DNA of 64,000 bases, taken from the NCBI GenBank assembly GCA_000149265.1, contig CH003028.1:1481082-1545081 (forward strand). The letters run 5' to 3'. Position 1 is the first letter of the stretch, and the number at the start of each line of letters is the position of its first letter. Made by a program: the position numbers and the translations under genes. The stretch is from Ciona savignyi. Its lineage: Eukaryota; Chordata; Ascidiacea; Phlebobranchia; Cionidae. The notes beneath the pieces were generated by a model. It searched no databases, was not told the origin of the DNA, and saw only the letters and a program-made list of their open reading frames with translations. This document shows positions 25,585 through 38,037 of the stretch, one piece after another.

Positions 25585-26127
25585 TGTAGGGAGCCGTTGC
25601 AGGCCGCTTGCCTATTGTGATAGATTGTTTATTGTAGGCATCCAGGTAAGCCGGTTACAACACCTGATGCGATCTGCGATTCCCTACGCGCTGTCACGAC
25701 TCTCGGAGGTGCGCTAATAACTTGAGGTTTTCTACGTAAACGTCTCTTTGACTTGACTATCTCTTGTGGTTCGCCGATAAACGCCTCAGTAGTTTTATAA
25801 CATCAATTGTATTGAGCAATTGAGGCGATTAACTTAGTACCAATTACGAGTAAATCGTTAGATTTTGCAACGATATAGATTTCAGATAAAAACTCTCAGT
25901 ATCGACACATACAAGATGTTGCTTTATGCGCTAGGACTCCCTCTAGGAGCTCTCCGTTAGGAGCCTTCTGTCGTCTGGAGCCAAAGTGAAATAAACTTAT
26001 ATAGGCAAGATTAATCGACAGCTGCGGTAATAATAGCTCAGTGATGACGCAATGTCAGCGCAAATGTCGGCTGACGCAATGTCAGCGCAAAATCATAAAT
26101 CTTATGTAAACGTATGAGGTCGCTACA
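25585..26127. mobile_element. Candidate solo LTR
   Basis: A 543 bp block begins TGTAGGGAGCC and ends GGTCGCTACA, so its ends are an inverted TGTAG/CTACA pair. It is flanked by ATAT on both sides (25581-25584 and 26128-26131). A GAAATAAACTTATATA segment could serve as poly(A) signal and promoter, and the tail holds a duplicated GACGCAATGTCAGCGCAAA. No coding sequence adjoins it, so recombination between two LTRs is inferred. The superfamily is not certain. Confidence 0.5.
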
Positions 26128-26129
26128 AT

Positions 26130-27150
26130 ATGATGAAACGTGCTATCCAAGAAATGTTTGGAACAGATTAAAGAATTTTGTAGTAAACCTTGCCTGAATA
26201 CAGTGTTTTAATGTGTTTAACAAAATCTCCATCATACACTGCAAAAACAACGGTTATACAACGACTGGTAAGCTAAGTTTCAATCCATCGATGGGCTCGT
26301 TCACAAGACCGTGTTTTTATATATAATTTTTTATATAATATATGAATCCGTTGCGCTAACCTTGCAGACATACGACCGTTCATCGTACGAGTTGTGTTTA
26401 ACCACCACTATTTGTAAAACACATTTTGTATGCTGTATATTCATGCGAGCCGGGTCTCTAACCACAACTTGTATTTTATACACCAAGTAAAGCATTAAAA
26501 ATAAAAAAATAAAAAATTGTAAGACAAAATTATACCTTTACAATACCGCATCCGTTATTTCTTGTAAGTTTACTCTATAGTTTTAGATCAAAATAACAAA
26601 TGAACCTAAAAAATAATACCAAATCAAACACGATTTAAAACGTACACCTTAATTATTACTTAAACAAAAAAACTGCTGCGTCCTTGGTGGCAGCCTAACT
26701 CATTAAGTACTTTACAAATCAAAACGTACATAAAAGGACATGGAAACGAAATGTTACAAAAATTAATGAACCATAAACCACCAATGAACCATAAAAACTA
26801 CTGCAGCGATGCAGCAACACCCCTTTTAAAGGGGCATAGTAAAACTGGTCACGCAGGGATATAACGTGAATCGTCTCTGTTGTATTTTCGCCGTGTTATA
26901 GCTGCAATAAGTTATACCAGCGCGAACCTTGTAAGGGTTTAAATAGTTACTTGCCTAAAAGTATAAGAAACCCATAGTCAAAGTACTGCAAAGTATAATG
27001 ATACTTAAGATTTGCCGATGCGGGAGTAGGCGAACCATATCACAGTTGTAGAATCAATATACCTTCCGTTACGTATGTCAACAAGTAACTAGTACTTGCC
27101 AATAAAAAATTATTTTTAAGGGAATATAGCCATATACTGCTCGTTGTATG
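26130..27150. other. Intergenic between LTR and sulfotransferase copy 1
   Basis: Apart from the repeat arm at 26.4 kb nothing coding is seen; sulfotransferase promoter presumably near 27.1 kb. Confidence 0.5.
26390..26485 (-). repeat. Terminal-arm fragment of the same repeat family
   Basis: GTTTAACCACCACTATTTGT followed by the CATGCGAGCCGGGTCTC region and TTGTATTTTATACACC, as in the arm at 27.96 kb. Confidence 0.55.
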
Positions 27151-27175
27151 TACAGTGTGCATTTTTATCTGCAAA

Positions 27176-30100
27176 ATGAAGGTTATATACGCCGGTTATA
27201 GTAAAACCGGTACCAAGACAATGACTGCAGTGTTTCATCAGTTTGGATACAAGACATACGACTGGCTCGAAAACTATTGGTATCTTGGTAAGGAATGGAG
27301 AAAAATAATACAAGAAGGGGGAACAGTGGATGATTTTAGAAGAATGTACGACGGCGTCGATGCAATTGTTGATGCACCTTGCTACTTTTACTGGGAGGAA
27401 ATTCATGCAGCTTATCCTGATGCAAAAGTTAGTATAGTTATGTCTGAACTACAAATATACCATCTGTCTATTTGTGGTTGTTGATTAGACTGGTCAATAT
27501 GGGTCCCATTTGGAAAAATGGGACACATATTGTTTTTGTCCTTTTTTTTCTTTTTTTTTCGTCAAACGCTTGACAGGTATGGTTTGTGGACCCAACATCT
27601 ACCAAAAGGGGTAATGGAATTACAACAAAACTCGGTAATTTGTTAGACCACATGGTCTAGATATGCAGAAGCCAAAATGTTGAGATATAAAACCAGGGGA
27701 ATTCCCCTGGGACGTTAAAACCCAAAACGGTATTTTTTTCAAAAAAATTTGCTTTTTTGGGCATAGCGCTAGAACGACAGCTCCAATTTGAATCAGATTT
27801 GGTGAAATGTAAGTGCATTAGTAACTGATTTACCACTTAAAAGAAATAAAAAAATTACTTAGGAAAATACCCTAAAAAATAAGATTTTGTTGTTAAATCA
27901 TGATTGTGACAACCACGCCATGTCGCCCCGAAATCTACCAGAAGGAAAAATAGAATCGCAACTAGAGAGTGTCAACCACGTGTTTAACCACCACTATTTA
28001 TAAAACACCTGTTGTATGCCATATATTCATGCTACAGGGTCCCTGACCACATTTTGTATTTTATACACTGAGTATGTATAGTTTGTTTCTGCAAGCATAA
28101 ACGCATGGGTCCCATAGTTATTAAACCAAACTTCTTTTCCATGTGCAGTTATAAAAAGAATACGCGTGTGAGATTTTCAAACATTTTACCACAAATGTTT
28201 TAATTTAAGCTTCTTGTCACGCGCTGTAGTATAATGAAGGTTAATTTCCAAAACAGCCCGATTGAGTTTCATTATTTTGGGGGAATTCCACTGGGCTTAG
28301 TGCATTAATTTCTGTTTTTACATATCTGAGTAATGTTATCAAAGTTAGGTGTTTTATTCCGCTTCGGCGACTCCTTGTTGAAGATGTCGGTGCGATATGG
28401 CATGCCTGTTACAATCATGGTTTTGAAACAAGTCGTAATTTTTAGGGTATTTCCCTAGGTATTGTATTTCTTTTTGCTCAATGGTACAACGTCGGATAGG
28501 GTACTAACATTTTAGCCGACCAAGCGCTATGCCCTAAAGAGCTTATTTTAGAAAAAATACCGTTTTGGTTTTTCAACTCCCAGGGGAATTCCCCTAGGTA
28601 TATTACCCAAAATTTTGGTTTTTCGCATAACTAGGCCTTGTTGTCTAACAAATGGCAAAGTTTCATTGCAATTCCATTACGTTTTCTAGTAGATGTCGGA
28701 GCCACAATCCATGCCTGTCACAATCATGATTTGAGAAAAAAATCTTACTTTTTAGGGTATTTTCCTAGTTAATTTTTTTAATTCTTTTAAGTGTTTAATC
28801 AGTGGCTAATGCACTCACCATTTGATCAAATATAGTTTAAATTGGAGCAGCGATTTAAGCGCTCTGCGCAAAAAAGCTAATTATTAAAAAATATAACGTT
28901 TTGGTTTTTCAACTCACAGGGAAATTTCCCTGGGTATATTACCCAAAGTTTTGGTTTTTGCATAATTAGGCCATATTCTCCAACAAATGGAAAAGTTTCA
29001 TTGCGATTCCATTACTCTTTCTAATAGATGTCGGAGCCACAAGCCCATGCCTGTCACAATCATGATTTAAGAACAAAATTGCTCATTTTTAGGGTATTTC
29101 CCTCAGTTATTTTTTTTAATTCTTTTAAGTGTTATATCAGTGACTAATGCACTTACATTTTATCAAATCTAATTTAAATTGGAGCAGCCATTTAAGCGCT
29201 ATGCGCAAAAAAGCTAATTATTTAAAAAAATACCGATTTGGTTTTTTAACTCACAGGGGAATTTCCCTGGGTATATTACCCAAAATTTTGGTTTCCGCAT
29301 ATCTAGACCATGTTGTCTAACAAATGACAAAGTTTAGTTGCAATTTTAATACTTATTCTGTTAGATGTCGGGCCACAAGCCATGCCTGTCACAATCATGA
29401 TTTGAGAACAAAATCTTATTTTTTAGGGTATTTCCTCTGGGTATTTTTTTAATTCTTTCAGGTGTTTTATCAGTGGCTAGTGCACTTATATTTTATCAAA
29501 TCTAATTGAAATTTGGAGCAGCCGTTTAAGCGTTATGCGCAAAAAAAATCTAATTTTTTTAAAAAAATTCCATTTCGGTTATTTACCTCCCAGGGGAATT
29601 CCCCCTGGGTATATTACCCAAAAGTTTGTTTTTTGCACATCTAGGACATATTGTCTAACAAATGACAAAGTTTTATTGCGATTCCATTACTTTTTCTAGT
29701 ATATGTTGGGGCCACAAGCCATGCCTGTCACAATCATGATTTAAAACAAAATCTTATTTTTTAGGGTATTTCCCTAGGTAAATTTTTTAGTTCTTTCAAG
29801 TGTTATATCAGCGGTTAATGCACTTACATTTCACCAAATTTAAACAAAAAGAGAGAAGCTGTTTAAGCGCTATGCCTCAAAAAGCAAAATTTTTATTAAA
29901 AAATACTGTTTTGGTTTTTAACGTCCCAGGGGAATTCCCCTAGATTTATTACCCGAAAGTTTGGCTTCTGCATATCTAAACTACGTGGTCTAACAAATTA
30001 CCGAGTTTCATTATGATTCCATTACCCTTTCTGGTAGATATTGGGTCCACAAGCAATGCCTGCCAAGCGTTTGACGAAAAAAAAAAAAAAAAAGAAAAAA

Positions 30101-32538
30101 AAAAAGCGGACAAAAACAATAGTGTCCCATTTTTCCAAATGGGACCCATAATTAACTTGGTATTTGTTAGACAACATGATCAAGATATACAGAAACCAAA
30201 ATTTTAGTGTAATAAATCCAGGGGGAAATTCCCCCGGGAACGTTACAAACCAAAACGGTATTTTTTACTAAAAAAATTGACTTTTCTAGGCATAGCGCTT
30301 GAACGGTTGTTACAATTTAAATCAGATTTTCTAAAAAGTAAGTGCATTAGGCACTGATTTAACACTTAAAAGAAATAAAAAAAATACCTGGGGAAATACC
30401 CTAAAAAATAAGATTTTGATTTTAAATCATGATTGTGACAGACATGCCATGTCTCCCCGATATCTACCAGAAGGAAAATGGAATTGCAATCAAACTTTGG
30501 TATTTGTTAGACAACATGGTATAGATATGCAAAAACATAAGTTTTGGGTGATAAATTCAGGGGAATTCCCCTGGGACGTTAAAAACCAAAACGGTATTTT
30601 TTCCAAAATATTAGCTTTTTTGGGGCATAGCGCTTAAACAGCTGCTCCAATTTGAATCAAATTTTTTGGAATGTAAGTGCATTAGTCACTTATTTAACAC
30701 TTAGAAGAAATAAAAAAATTACCTAGGGAAATAACTAAAAAATAGGATCTTGTTCTCAAATCATGATTGTGACAAGCATGCCATGTCGCCCCGTCATCTA
30801 CCAAAAGGAGTAATGGAATCGCAATGAAAATTTGACATTTGCAAGAGAACATGGTCTAGATATGCAGAAATCAAAATTTTGGGTAATGAATCTACGGGAA
30901 TTCCCCTGAGACGTTAAAATCCAAAAGTTTTTTTTCTAATAAATTAGCTTTTTGGGGCATATAGCGCTTAAACGGCTGCTTTAAATTTGATCAGATTTGG
31001 TGAAATGTTAGACACTTTGTGCCAATTAAAAGAAAGAAAACATTTACTTAGGGTAATTACGTTAAAAACGAAGATATGTTCCTGAATTATGATTGTGACA
31101 GGCATGTCATATCGCATTGACATCTCCAACAAGAAGTCGACAAATCAGATTAAATTTTTAAGAATTGTTACATAACATATGTAAAAACAGAAACTTATCT
31201 ACTAAACCTAGGGGAATTCCCTGAAACCATGAAAAACTAAATCGGGCTGTTTTGGCAATTTAGATTTATTTCACTTCAGCGCTTGAAGAGAAGGTTTAAT
31301 TTAAAACATTTGTGGTGAAAATGTTTGTAAATTTAAGACGTTTATTCTTTTTTAACTACACATGCAAAAGAAGTTTGGTTTGATAACTATGGGACCCATG
31401 CGTTTATGCTTGCAGAAACAAACTACATATTCAATGTATAAAATACAAGTTGTTGTTAGGGACCCTGTAGCGTGTGATTTACAAATAGCGGTGGTTAAAC
31501 ACGTGGTTGACACTCTCTAGTTTTAATTGTGTCTGGTACGTAAATTCTCTTAAGCGATTTATATAAACCGGTTTCGTCTCATAATTAGTAAGGGAAATCC
31601 GTTTGTTCGACAATGTATGTATATCAATGTAATTGATGAAAAAGTTAGTGCATTAATACTTATGTCGGGGCAGGTCTGTTGTGAAAATACCTATACTGTA
31701 CGTAGAAGAATATATAATGAATGTGTAACATTTCCAGATTATTTTCTCGGCTCGAGATAAAGAAACCTGGGCTTCAAGCATGATTAGGCAATCAGATTCT
31801 CTGATATATGATCCTTGGTTGATTCTGATGGAATTTCTATCATATTCTGGTTGGCAATACTGGAAGTATCGTACCGACGTTGGTAAGAATGTCAAATGTT
31901 TAGCCTTTACGGTATTCGCCTTTGCAATATAGAAAAAATATAATTCCCTCGTTTAGCAAATCTTGTTATCGGTGCTCCACCTTTTTATCCTTGGAGAAAA
32001 GTACACTACAACACACAACGGTGGAAGCGAATGTATAGAAACCACAACGCAGGCGTTCTTCAGGTATGACGCAAGTGTTCTTGTATTATTGAACAAGACA
32101 GGCTAGGATATTGATATTTTGTCACCGTCAATGGGAAACATTACAACGTTTTGGCCGTGCAACCATTTTTTAGATCTGGGCTTTAATGTATAATCATAAT
32201 AACCATGGACGTGTAACATTTTACTGTTTCACATTTATTAGAATGCTCCAAAAGACAAGCTGCTGGTGTTCAATTTCAAAGATGGCTGGGGACCCCTGTG
32301 TGAATTTCTTGGTGAAGAAGTACCAGACAAACCATTTCCTCGTGCTAACATTGGAGCTTCTCTCATGAGAGATTATATGAAAACCCACCCTATCATGATT
32401 AGAATGATGAGAGAGATGATGTTTTCACTTGGAGTTATTACTCTTATTGGTGTATATGGAGGGTATAAAATATATCGAAACCCGGGAAATATTAAAAGAT
32501 GTGTCGAAGCTGTGTTAACACGCGTAAAATTTTGGTAA
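27176..32538 (+). CDS. Sulfotransferase (Sulfotransfer_4 type), membrane-anchored, copy 1
   Basis: Four exons, 27176-27427, 31738-31882, 31957-32063 and 32242-32538, join in frame to 266 residues. The N-terminus MKVIYAGYSKTGTKTM is the PAPS-binding P-loop in the form seen in this family. AIVDAPCYFYWEEIHAAYPDAK crosses exon 1 and continues as IIFSARDKETWASSM, the RD...W..S phosphate-binding element. GWGPLCEFLGEEVPDKPFPR is the family C-terminal signature. Residues ~229-247 (MFSLGVITLIGVYGGYKIY) form one hydrophobic span, so a C-terminal membrane anchor is likely. Substrate unknown. Intron 1 (4310 bp) consists almost wholly of repeats. A likely AATAAA lies at 32691. Confidence 0.85.
27490..27963. 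repeat. Single ~338 bp-family satellite unit with T-rich end
   Basis: Starts with GGGTCCCATTTGGAAAAATG and a T-rich stretch, then one unit with CCAGGGGAATTCCCCTGGG and GGGCATAGCGCT. It is the reverse complement of the core at about 30055-30150 and reads opposite to the adjacent left arm. Confidence 0.7.
27964..31526. mobile_element. Long palindromic element with internal ~338 bp tandem repeats, in sulfotransferase intron 1
   Basis: Left end CTAGAGAGTGTCAACC, right end GGTTGACACTCTCTAG, with about 300 bp terminal arms that are reverse complements. Inside, copies of one repeat recur: the anchor GCCTGTCACAATCATGATT or variants near 28402, 28708, 29050, 29382, 29720 and 30058, a period of about 335-340 bp. 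From about 30100 the same repeat runs in the opposite direction (anchors near 30428, 30764, 31088). The centre is A-rich. No transposase frame. Confidence 0.75.
32093..32146 (-). mobile_element. SINE tail fragment in sulfotransferase intron 3
   Basis: GGCTAGGATATTGATATTTT, then CACCGTCAATGGGAAAC matches only the SINE 3' end. Confidence 0.35.
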
Positions 32539-32834
32539 ATTTCTTCTATACATGAAAGACATAAAACTTTAAGATATTTACATTTCTGTTTTAAAAGTGT
32601 CTTTATACTAGCTTAGATATCTGATCGCCTATATAGTGACTTAAATTCAAACAATAATTGAAAATTTTCATTGAACTTTCATTGCGAAACAATAAAGTAC
32701 CAACTTGCTGTTTACTACATGTATCACAAAAACGCACATGGCGTTGAAACAAATTTGTTAATACCGCGTTAACAAATCTATTTCCCAAGCTGTTTCATAT
32801 TGTTATTCAAGCCTACGATGAAATGAATTTCAAC

Positions 32835-33060
32835 TAGAGAGTCGACACCACGTGTAAATCACCACTATTTTTAAAACCCCTGTTGAGTGTAAAAAAGCTT
32901 TAGTTTTTGCATGCAGAAACAATTTGGTTTCCTGGCTACCTCTTATACAAAGTGTATAATTTGTTTCTGCAATCAGAAACTAATGGGTTTCCCAATTAAC
33001 AATTCAAACTTAATATCCGTGTTTTCCGAATAAAGTATTCAAGTTATGAATTTACCATTA
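32835..33060 (-). repeat. Diverged terminal arm after sulfotransferase copy 1
   Basis: Begins CAACTAGAGAGTCGACACCA and keeps the AGTGTATAATTTGTTTCTGC segment; otherwise well diverged. Confidence 0.5.
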
Positions 33061-34465
33061 TAACGGATTTCCCGTTTTGCTGTTTGTAAGGTCCTTTTGG
33101 CCCTTATCAGTTTATTTTATTCACCTACAAATTTCCTTACAATATAAAATGAATAGTATTCGTTAGTTTAAAAATATCGGCCGTTATAGAATAATTAACC
33201 GGTCCCGAACATTCGCAAAATGTTGGTCGTGCTTATCTCTTAGGTCTTTCGAAAATTTCTCTGACGCAATATACGTAGAATTTTTCATGTAGATTCAAAC
33301 CATATTAGCTAACACCACAAGACGATTTAACTCGATTGGACAATTTCTTTCTTATTATTGTAAAACGTAAATGTTACTGATCACTAGTTTATTTAAAAAT
33401 CGGTTTCTACTACCTTAGCATTACAAATGTCGTTTTACAACATTTTTAAAGTCTTTTAACTAAATCTCATCGTACTTCTGTGCTTATGTGACTATACGTT
33501 CAAGCTTACTTCCTATTCTACTTCACTATGTGTGTAGACAGGAACTCTATTTGAGTAAAATTTGAAAAAAAACTTGTTGAACGACACATCCTTGCAGTGT
33601 TTGGTCGAAAAACGTTTATTTGAAATTTACCATGGTATAGCGTTACCATAGGTCCAATTTATTATGGATTTGTCCTACTTTGTTTAAATAAATATATTGT
33701 TTTCAGCGGACAAACAAAAACACAAATGGCCCCTTTTTAAATTTTGCTTTATTACATTTAATCTAAATATTTATTAAAAATTTAAGTGTACAAGCTTAAC
33801 GAAAAACGGAATAGTTTCATACAAGTTTAGAACAAGTGACTGGTTAATAATGGATCATTTACCCCATTGTATTTGGTATTGTGACGGCATACACTATGAT
33901 TGTGACGAAATTCCGCTGAATTTTCCACTTAGACGAAGGCATCTCTAATTTTGTGTTCACTGTTTACTATTCGGCGTTTACGAAAATGTTATACCAAGGG
34001 ACCACACATTGATTTTGTCCATTTTCTTTTGTTATTTCTCCTAAAAGATTAAATTTTAAACATTAAAATAACTTACGTGGATCTAAATGCAGCATTCGTT
34101 TAATTTGGTTTTACGGGGAAAGACAATTAAAAATGCAAATTAATGCAAATACAAAATGCGGTCGTGTGGGCTAATGGTAAACGCAACCCAAACAAATATA
34201 CCGCATTATATTCCATAAAATGTCATCATAATTGGTTCGAAACCTATAAAAAATTATATACACATTTAATTATAAGTTCCTGCAATTTTGCAGGGCGGGG
34301 TGGCTGACTCACATATAATGAGCCTTAGAGGGTCTCATGTTAACTTAACGCTACTGATACATACACCGACTTTTGTACAACAACGATCCAAGTGATGAGC
34401 CTCTTATTAGTCCTTTGAAATTATAGCTCGGCAAAAAACGAGCTTCTAGTTAGCCTTGTGTGCAA
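33060..34465. other. Intergenic, no gene seen
   Basis: AT-rich, short frames only; would include the 3' UTR of the 7TM gene at its right end. Confidence 0.6.
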
Positions 34466-34469
34466 CAGT

Positions 34470-35432
34470 TTAAACGCTTGTTTCGATGGTTTGAGGTTCA
34501 ATTGTCGATCTTTGCCGACTTGACGTGGTGTTTGGTTCTAATTGTGTATGACGTAAGGGTGACTTAACAATATCTTTCCAACATTCGAAAGATAGGAGAA
34601 GGGACAGTAAATTGATGAATATGTTTATTTCGTACAGCATAAGTGTGATGTTTGTTGGACCGCCAGTGGAAATTGCTTGCTCAGATATGACCGCCGATAT
34701 AATATTACTCATAAAACACACAAATGCTACAACCGTCGATCGTCTAATAATGGCCGAGATTCTTCTAGCGTTTACCGCAGAGCTGCATTTTCGTAACAGA
34801 TAGACAAACATCAAAAGCAACAACAACTGACCGATAAGGAAGATGGAATAACCCATGTACACCGGCCATGCATTGTAAAATGAATTGGTGACACATCCCC
34901 GAAGTGAGGATTTATTTTCATTAAGCACCACGTAAGTTATTCCACAAGCAATGCAGCCACCATTTGTAACCAACATGCAAACCCAACTGATAACGTTCAG
35001 CCAGCTTCTGCAAACTGTTGATGTAACTGGGTGTTGGGAAAGAGAGCGTTGTTTAAGCCACACAAATGTGAATATTGCAATTGCAGTAATGGTAGACCCC
35101 GCTATTGATATTTTAACAGAAATCGGACAAGCTAGTGATGATACGTCGCCATAACCGACATTAAACACCGCTTGGTCTGCAATTAATTTGATGTAAAACA
35201 CTAGGAACGCGCATAGGAATGACGTATACACATTTCTAGCATTTCTTTCTATTACGTCATTTTGATTCCGCCATTTTCCGCTTCTTTTTCCGTAAACACA
35301 GATCGCTATCACCAGCCCCGTAATAATGGGTAGGATTATGACATTACATATCTCAGCTATGTACCACTCCGGTTGGATGAAGCGATTCGCAGAAATGACA
35401 TCAGAAAGAGTAGTGACGTTAGAAACTGACAT
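34470..35432 (-). CDS. Intronless seven-transmembrane receptor-like protein
   Basis: Single open frame of 320 residues with a true ATG. Seven hydrophobic spans can be placed at about 27-48 (EICNVIILPIITGLVIAICV), 68-90, 106-127, 145-169, 189-213, 229-252 and 262-284. A short N-terminus with NVT glycosylation sequon precedes span 1. A Cys-containing loop lies between spans 4 and 5 (RGCVTNSF). The tail is short and Ser/Thr-rich. No DRY motif after span 3 (it reads WLKQRS) and no NPxxY in span 7, so it is not a standard rhodopsin-class receptor. Could be a tunicate chemoreceptor-like GPCR; ligand and class unknown. Confidence 0.75.
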   Translation of the reverse strand: MSVSNVTTLSDVISANRFIQPEWYIAEICNVIILPIITGLVIAICVYGKRSGKWRNQNDVIERNARNVYTSFLCAFLVFYIKLIADQAVFNVGYGDVSSLACPISVKISIAGSTITAIAIFTFVWLKQRSLSQHPVTSTVCRSWLNVISWVCMLVTNGGCIACGITYVVLNENKSSLRGCVTNSFYNAWPVYMGYSIFLIGQLLLLLMFVYLLRKCSSAVNARRISAIIRRSTVVAFVCFMSNIISAVISEQAISTGGPTNITLMLYEINIFINLLSLLLSFECWKDIVKSPLRHTQLEPNTTSSRQRSTIEPQTIETSV

Positions 35433-35439
35433 TTTGAAG

Positions 35440-36430
35440 TAATCTAATCAATAATTCAACCTTGTTTGAAAAAACAACAACACTAAAACAACTAAACGAA
35501 AAAAATATGTTTAACGTTAAATTTCAGGGGAATTTAAACAGACACGATTTAGACGATAATACACTGTGCTACTGGACTTACAGTCCAAAAGAGCGCCTAT
35601 GTCATCAAAATCACTCGACTTATATTAAACTTTTGTTTTTCTCCCTTTATAATAAAAACTTATTTTATTTTAAAACTCTTCATAAGTAATAATTCCAAAG
35701 CGTTCAACGCTTCACGCATCTCATCTTTTCCGAGTTTCCTGGTTTCGATGTCAGAAGCTCTTATAAAGTAATACCGACAACGTATTTGAGATGCATGACG
35801 TTATAATCCCAGGAAGAAGGTTAACTATTTTAGAGAATTGAATACGCTGGGAAGAGTTTCAAGGAAATTCGTCATTTTTGGGCATTTCCAGAGAATTAAG
35901 GTCGAGAGATCAAAAATAAAATTTCCCCATATCCGGACGGCTGTGCATTCAAAACTGTTCAATAGCATGTTGGTTTTGCTCTCTTGGGCGAGACATTTAT
36001 GGGTATAGGATTAACACATGTAAAACGTGTGATTTCATAAAACTACAATTGTCATCTCTTTAAATTCCAAATAAGTATCCTTGAGCCCAGGGAATTATTG
36101 AGTTTGACCAAACTTGAAGAGACGTCTCACTCATACCAAACACACGGACACAGCTTTATTTTGACGAAATACTGTAGCACTGTTTAATTTTGAACTCGTT
36201 GCAATAGCTTGCGAAAACACTGGAATTTAACTCATTGTACATGATTTAGTTAGGGTCATTCTTGACAATTTTTTTATATTAAATCGACAAGTTACATCAA
36301 CTATTTGTAGATTTGTATCGTTAATGTTTAATGTAACTTCTCAACTAGGCTCCCAACACCTGCATTTTTCAGAAGTTACGGTATGCTTGCCAACAACTTT
36401 ATTTATTCGGATTTTGAATGTCGCATCATT
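35440..36430. other. Intergenic, 7TM promoter side
   Basis: No coding frame with support and no repeat recognised. Confidence 0.55.
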
Positions 36431-36435
36431 GCTCT

Positions 36436-36736
36436 TTAGGAGGATAGGATAGGATAATCATGTTTATACCCGTGAATGGGAAAACCAAGGGGGTTAACAC
36501 ACGGGCAATCGTCAGATCACCTCGCGCCCACCGTCGGGTTACCGGAGCTATTGCAGTGTGTTGTGTATAATAGACACGTTTCTTCATTTTGGTAGAACCC
36601 ATTAATCCGCTGGGTTCAAGCAATGTCCGTAAAATGCCTTACCCAAGGACACAACCGACTAGCTAGCGACCAGTTTCGCACCTGCAACCTTTCGATTGAA
36701 ATGCGACGCACTTAACCGTTAGACCAACCGGCCGGA
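36436..36736 (-). mobile_element. tRNA-derived SINE, youngest-looking copy
   Basis: Full length from AGGATAGGATAGGATAATCA to the head ending GGCCGGACA. TCTTTA occurs on both sides (36430s and about 36739), a possible short target duplication. Confidence 0.78.
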
Positions 36737-36739
36737 CAA

Positions 36740-37974
36740 TCTTTATAATTTTATTGTAGAGGGGAGAATGGCGGGAACAAGTTTGGTGAAATGGAGATTT
36801 TCAAATTGACTGAACAAGGAGCCGCCGGGTTATATATACAATCGCCATAACTTATAATAAACGTAAACATAAACACGAGCTTGCTTCGAATAAATTATCC
36901 TGCTAGCCAAAACATTAATTCCCGACTTACTAACTCGATACTTAGAAAAACTGGTTCTTGTGGTGAAATACGTCATAATGGGGAAAACTGAAATAATCGA
37001 GAATTATAATTCCCTATGAAATCGATCGATTACACATGGGGATGATAAAACCTTATACATTTAACAAATTTTAATTAAACAGACATTTTCCTAACGATTC
37101 TGACATTGGTTTTATAGATGATGGTTTACAAAAATCAAATGAAAATAGATATTTTGTGGTACTTTTTTTAATATTGAACCAAAAAATAGATCAAAGTTCC
37201 CGGAATATAAGCCATAGTGAAAATTAGTAAAATATCGTAAAATATCTGTGGAATATATTAAGAAATTTACCATACCCGCCTTTTTTATGAAAGGTAATGA
37301 TTGGTATATATAGTTAGTTTAAGGAGTTATAATGGTTATATTATAACTTTTTTTCTGTAAAATTTCTGTAAATGGGAAAATATCTTATCTTACGGCAAAT
37401 GTCAGCTTATACTTCGTGCCCGCCCTCTCGTTAAAGGCGTTATTACAGTGTGTTATTTTGTAGTATTTGAGACGTTGTCTGCCACATTTAGAGTCCAACC
37501 TATTATAATCCACCAAATTCCGGCGAAGCCCTTTTCAAAGGACTTCACAGCCTCAATAAGCGGATGGGAGCTCGGTCGATTGTCAAATAAATTTCATTAT
37601 CTAAAGATAACAATGAGTATGCCCATTGCTTATATTCAATTACCGAGTCCGTTATATTTATATTTTGCATGTACAACCATTGTAAGATTTATCATCGCCC
37701 TTATTGTATATATTTACCATCGATGTCACGACGGAATAAGATCGCTATAGTATTCCTATTTTCCCACCATTTCACCAAAGTATAAAACGCTCGTTTTTTA
37801 CCGCCTGATCATTATGGTGAGTTAACGGTCCTTTCATAGTTTTAGTTAGTATGTTTTGGAATAGTCGGTGATTTATAAGATATGTATGACGTATTTGGCT
37901 CCTGTCTAGTCACATTTTGATAAATATTGTTTTCATTTCTTAAATTAGGTAAATTTGTGATCATTTAATTGTAC

Positions 37975-38037
<63 letters not shown>

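Noticed and set aside
30058-30150. CRISPR-like or regulatory meaning of the evenly spaced repeats at 28-31 kb
   Set aside because: Period of about 338 bp with diverged units in a eukaryotic intron; satellite-like array, not CRISPR.
37448-37750. 100-codon plus-strand open frame
   Set aside because: No family resemblance or splice context; its start overlaps what looks like a decayed SINE body.
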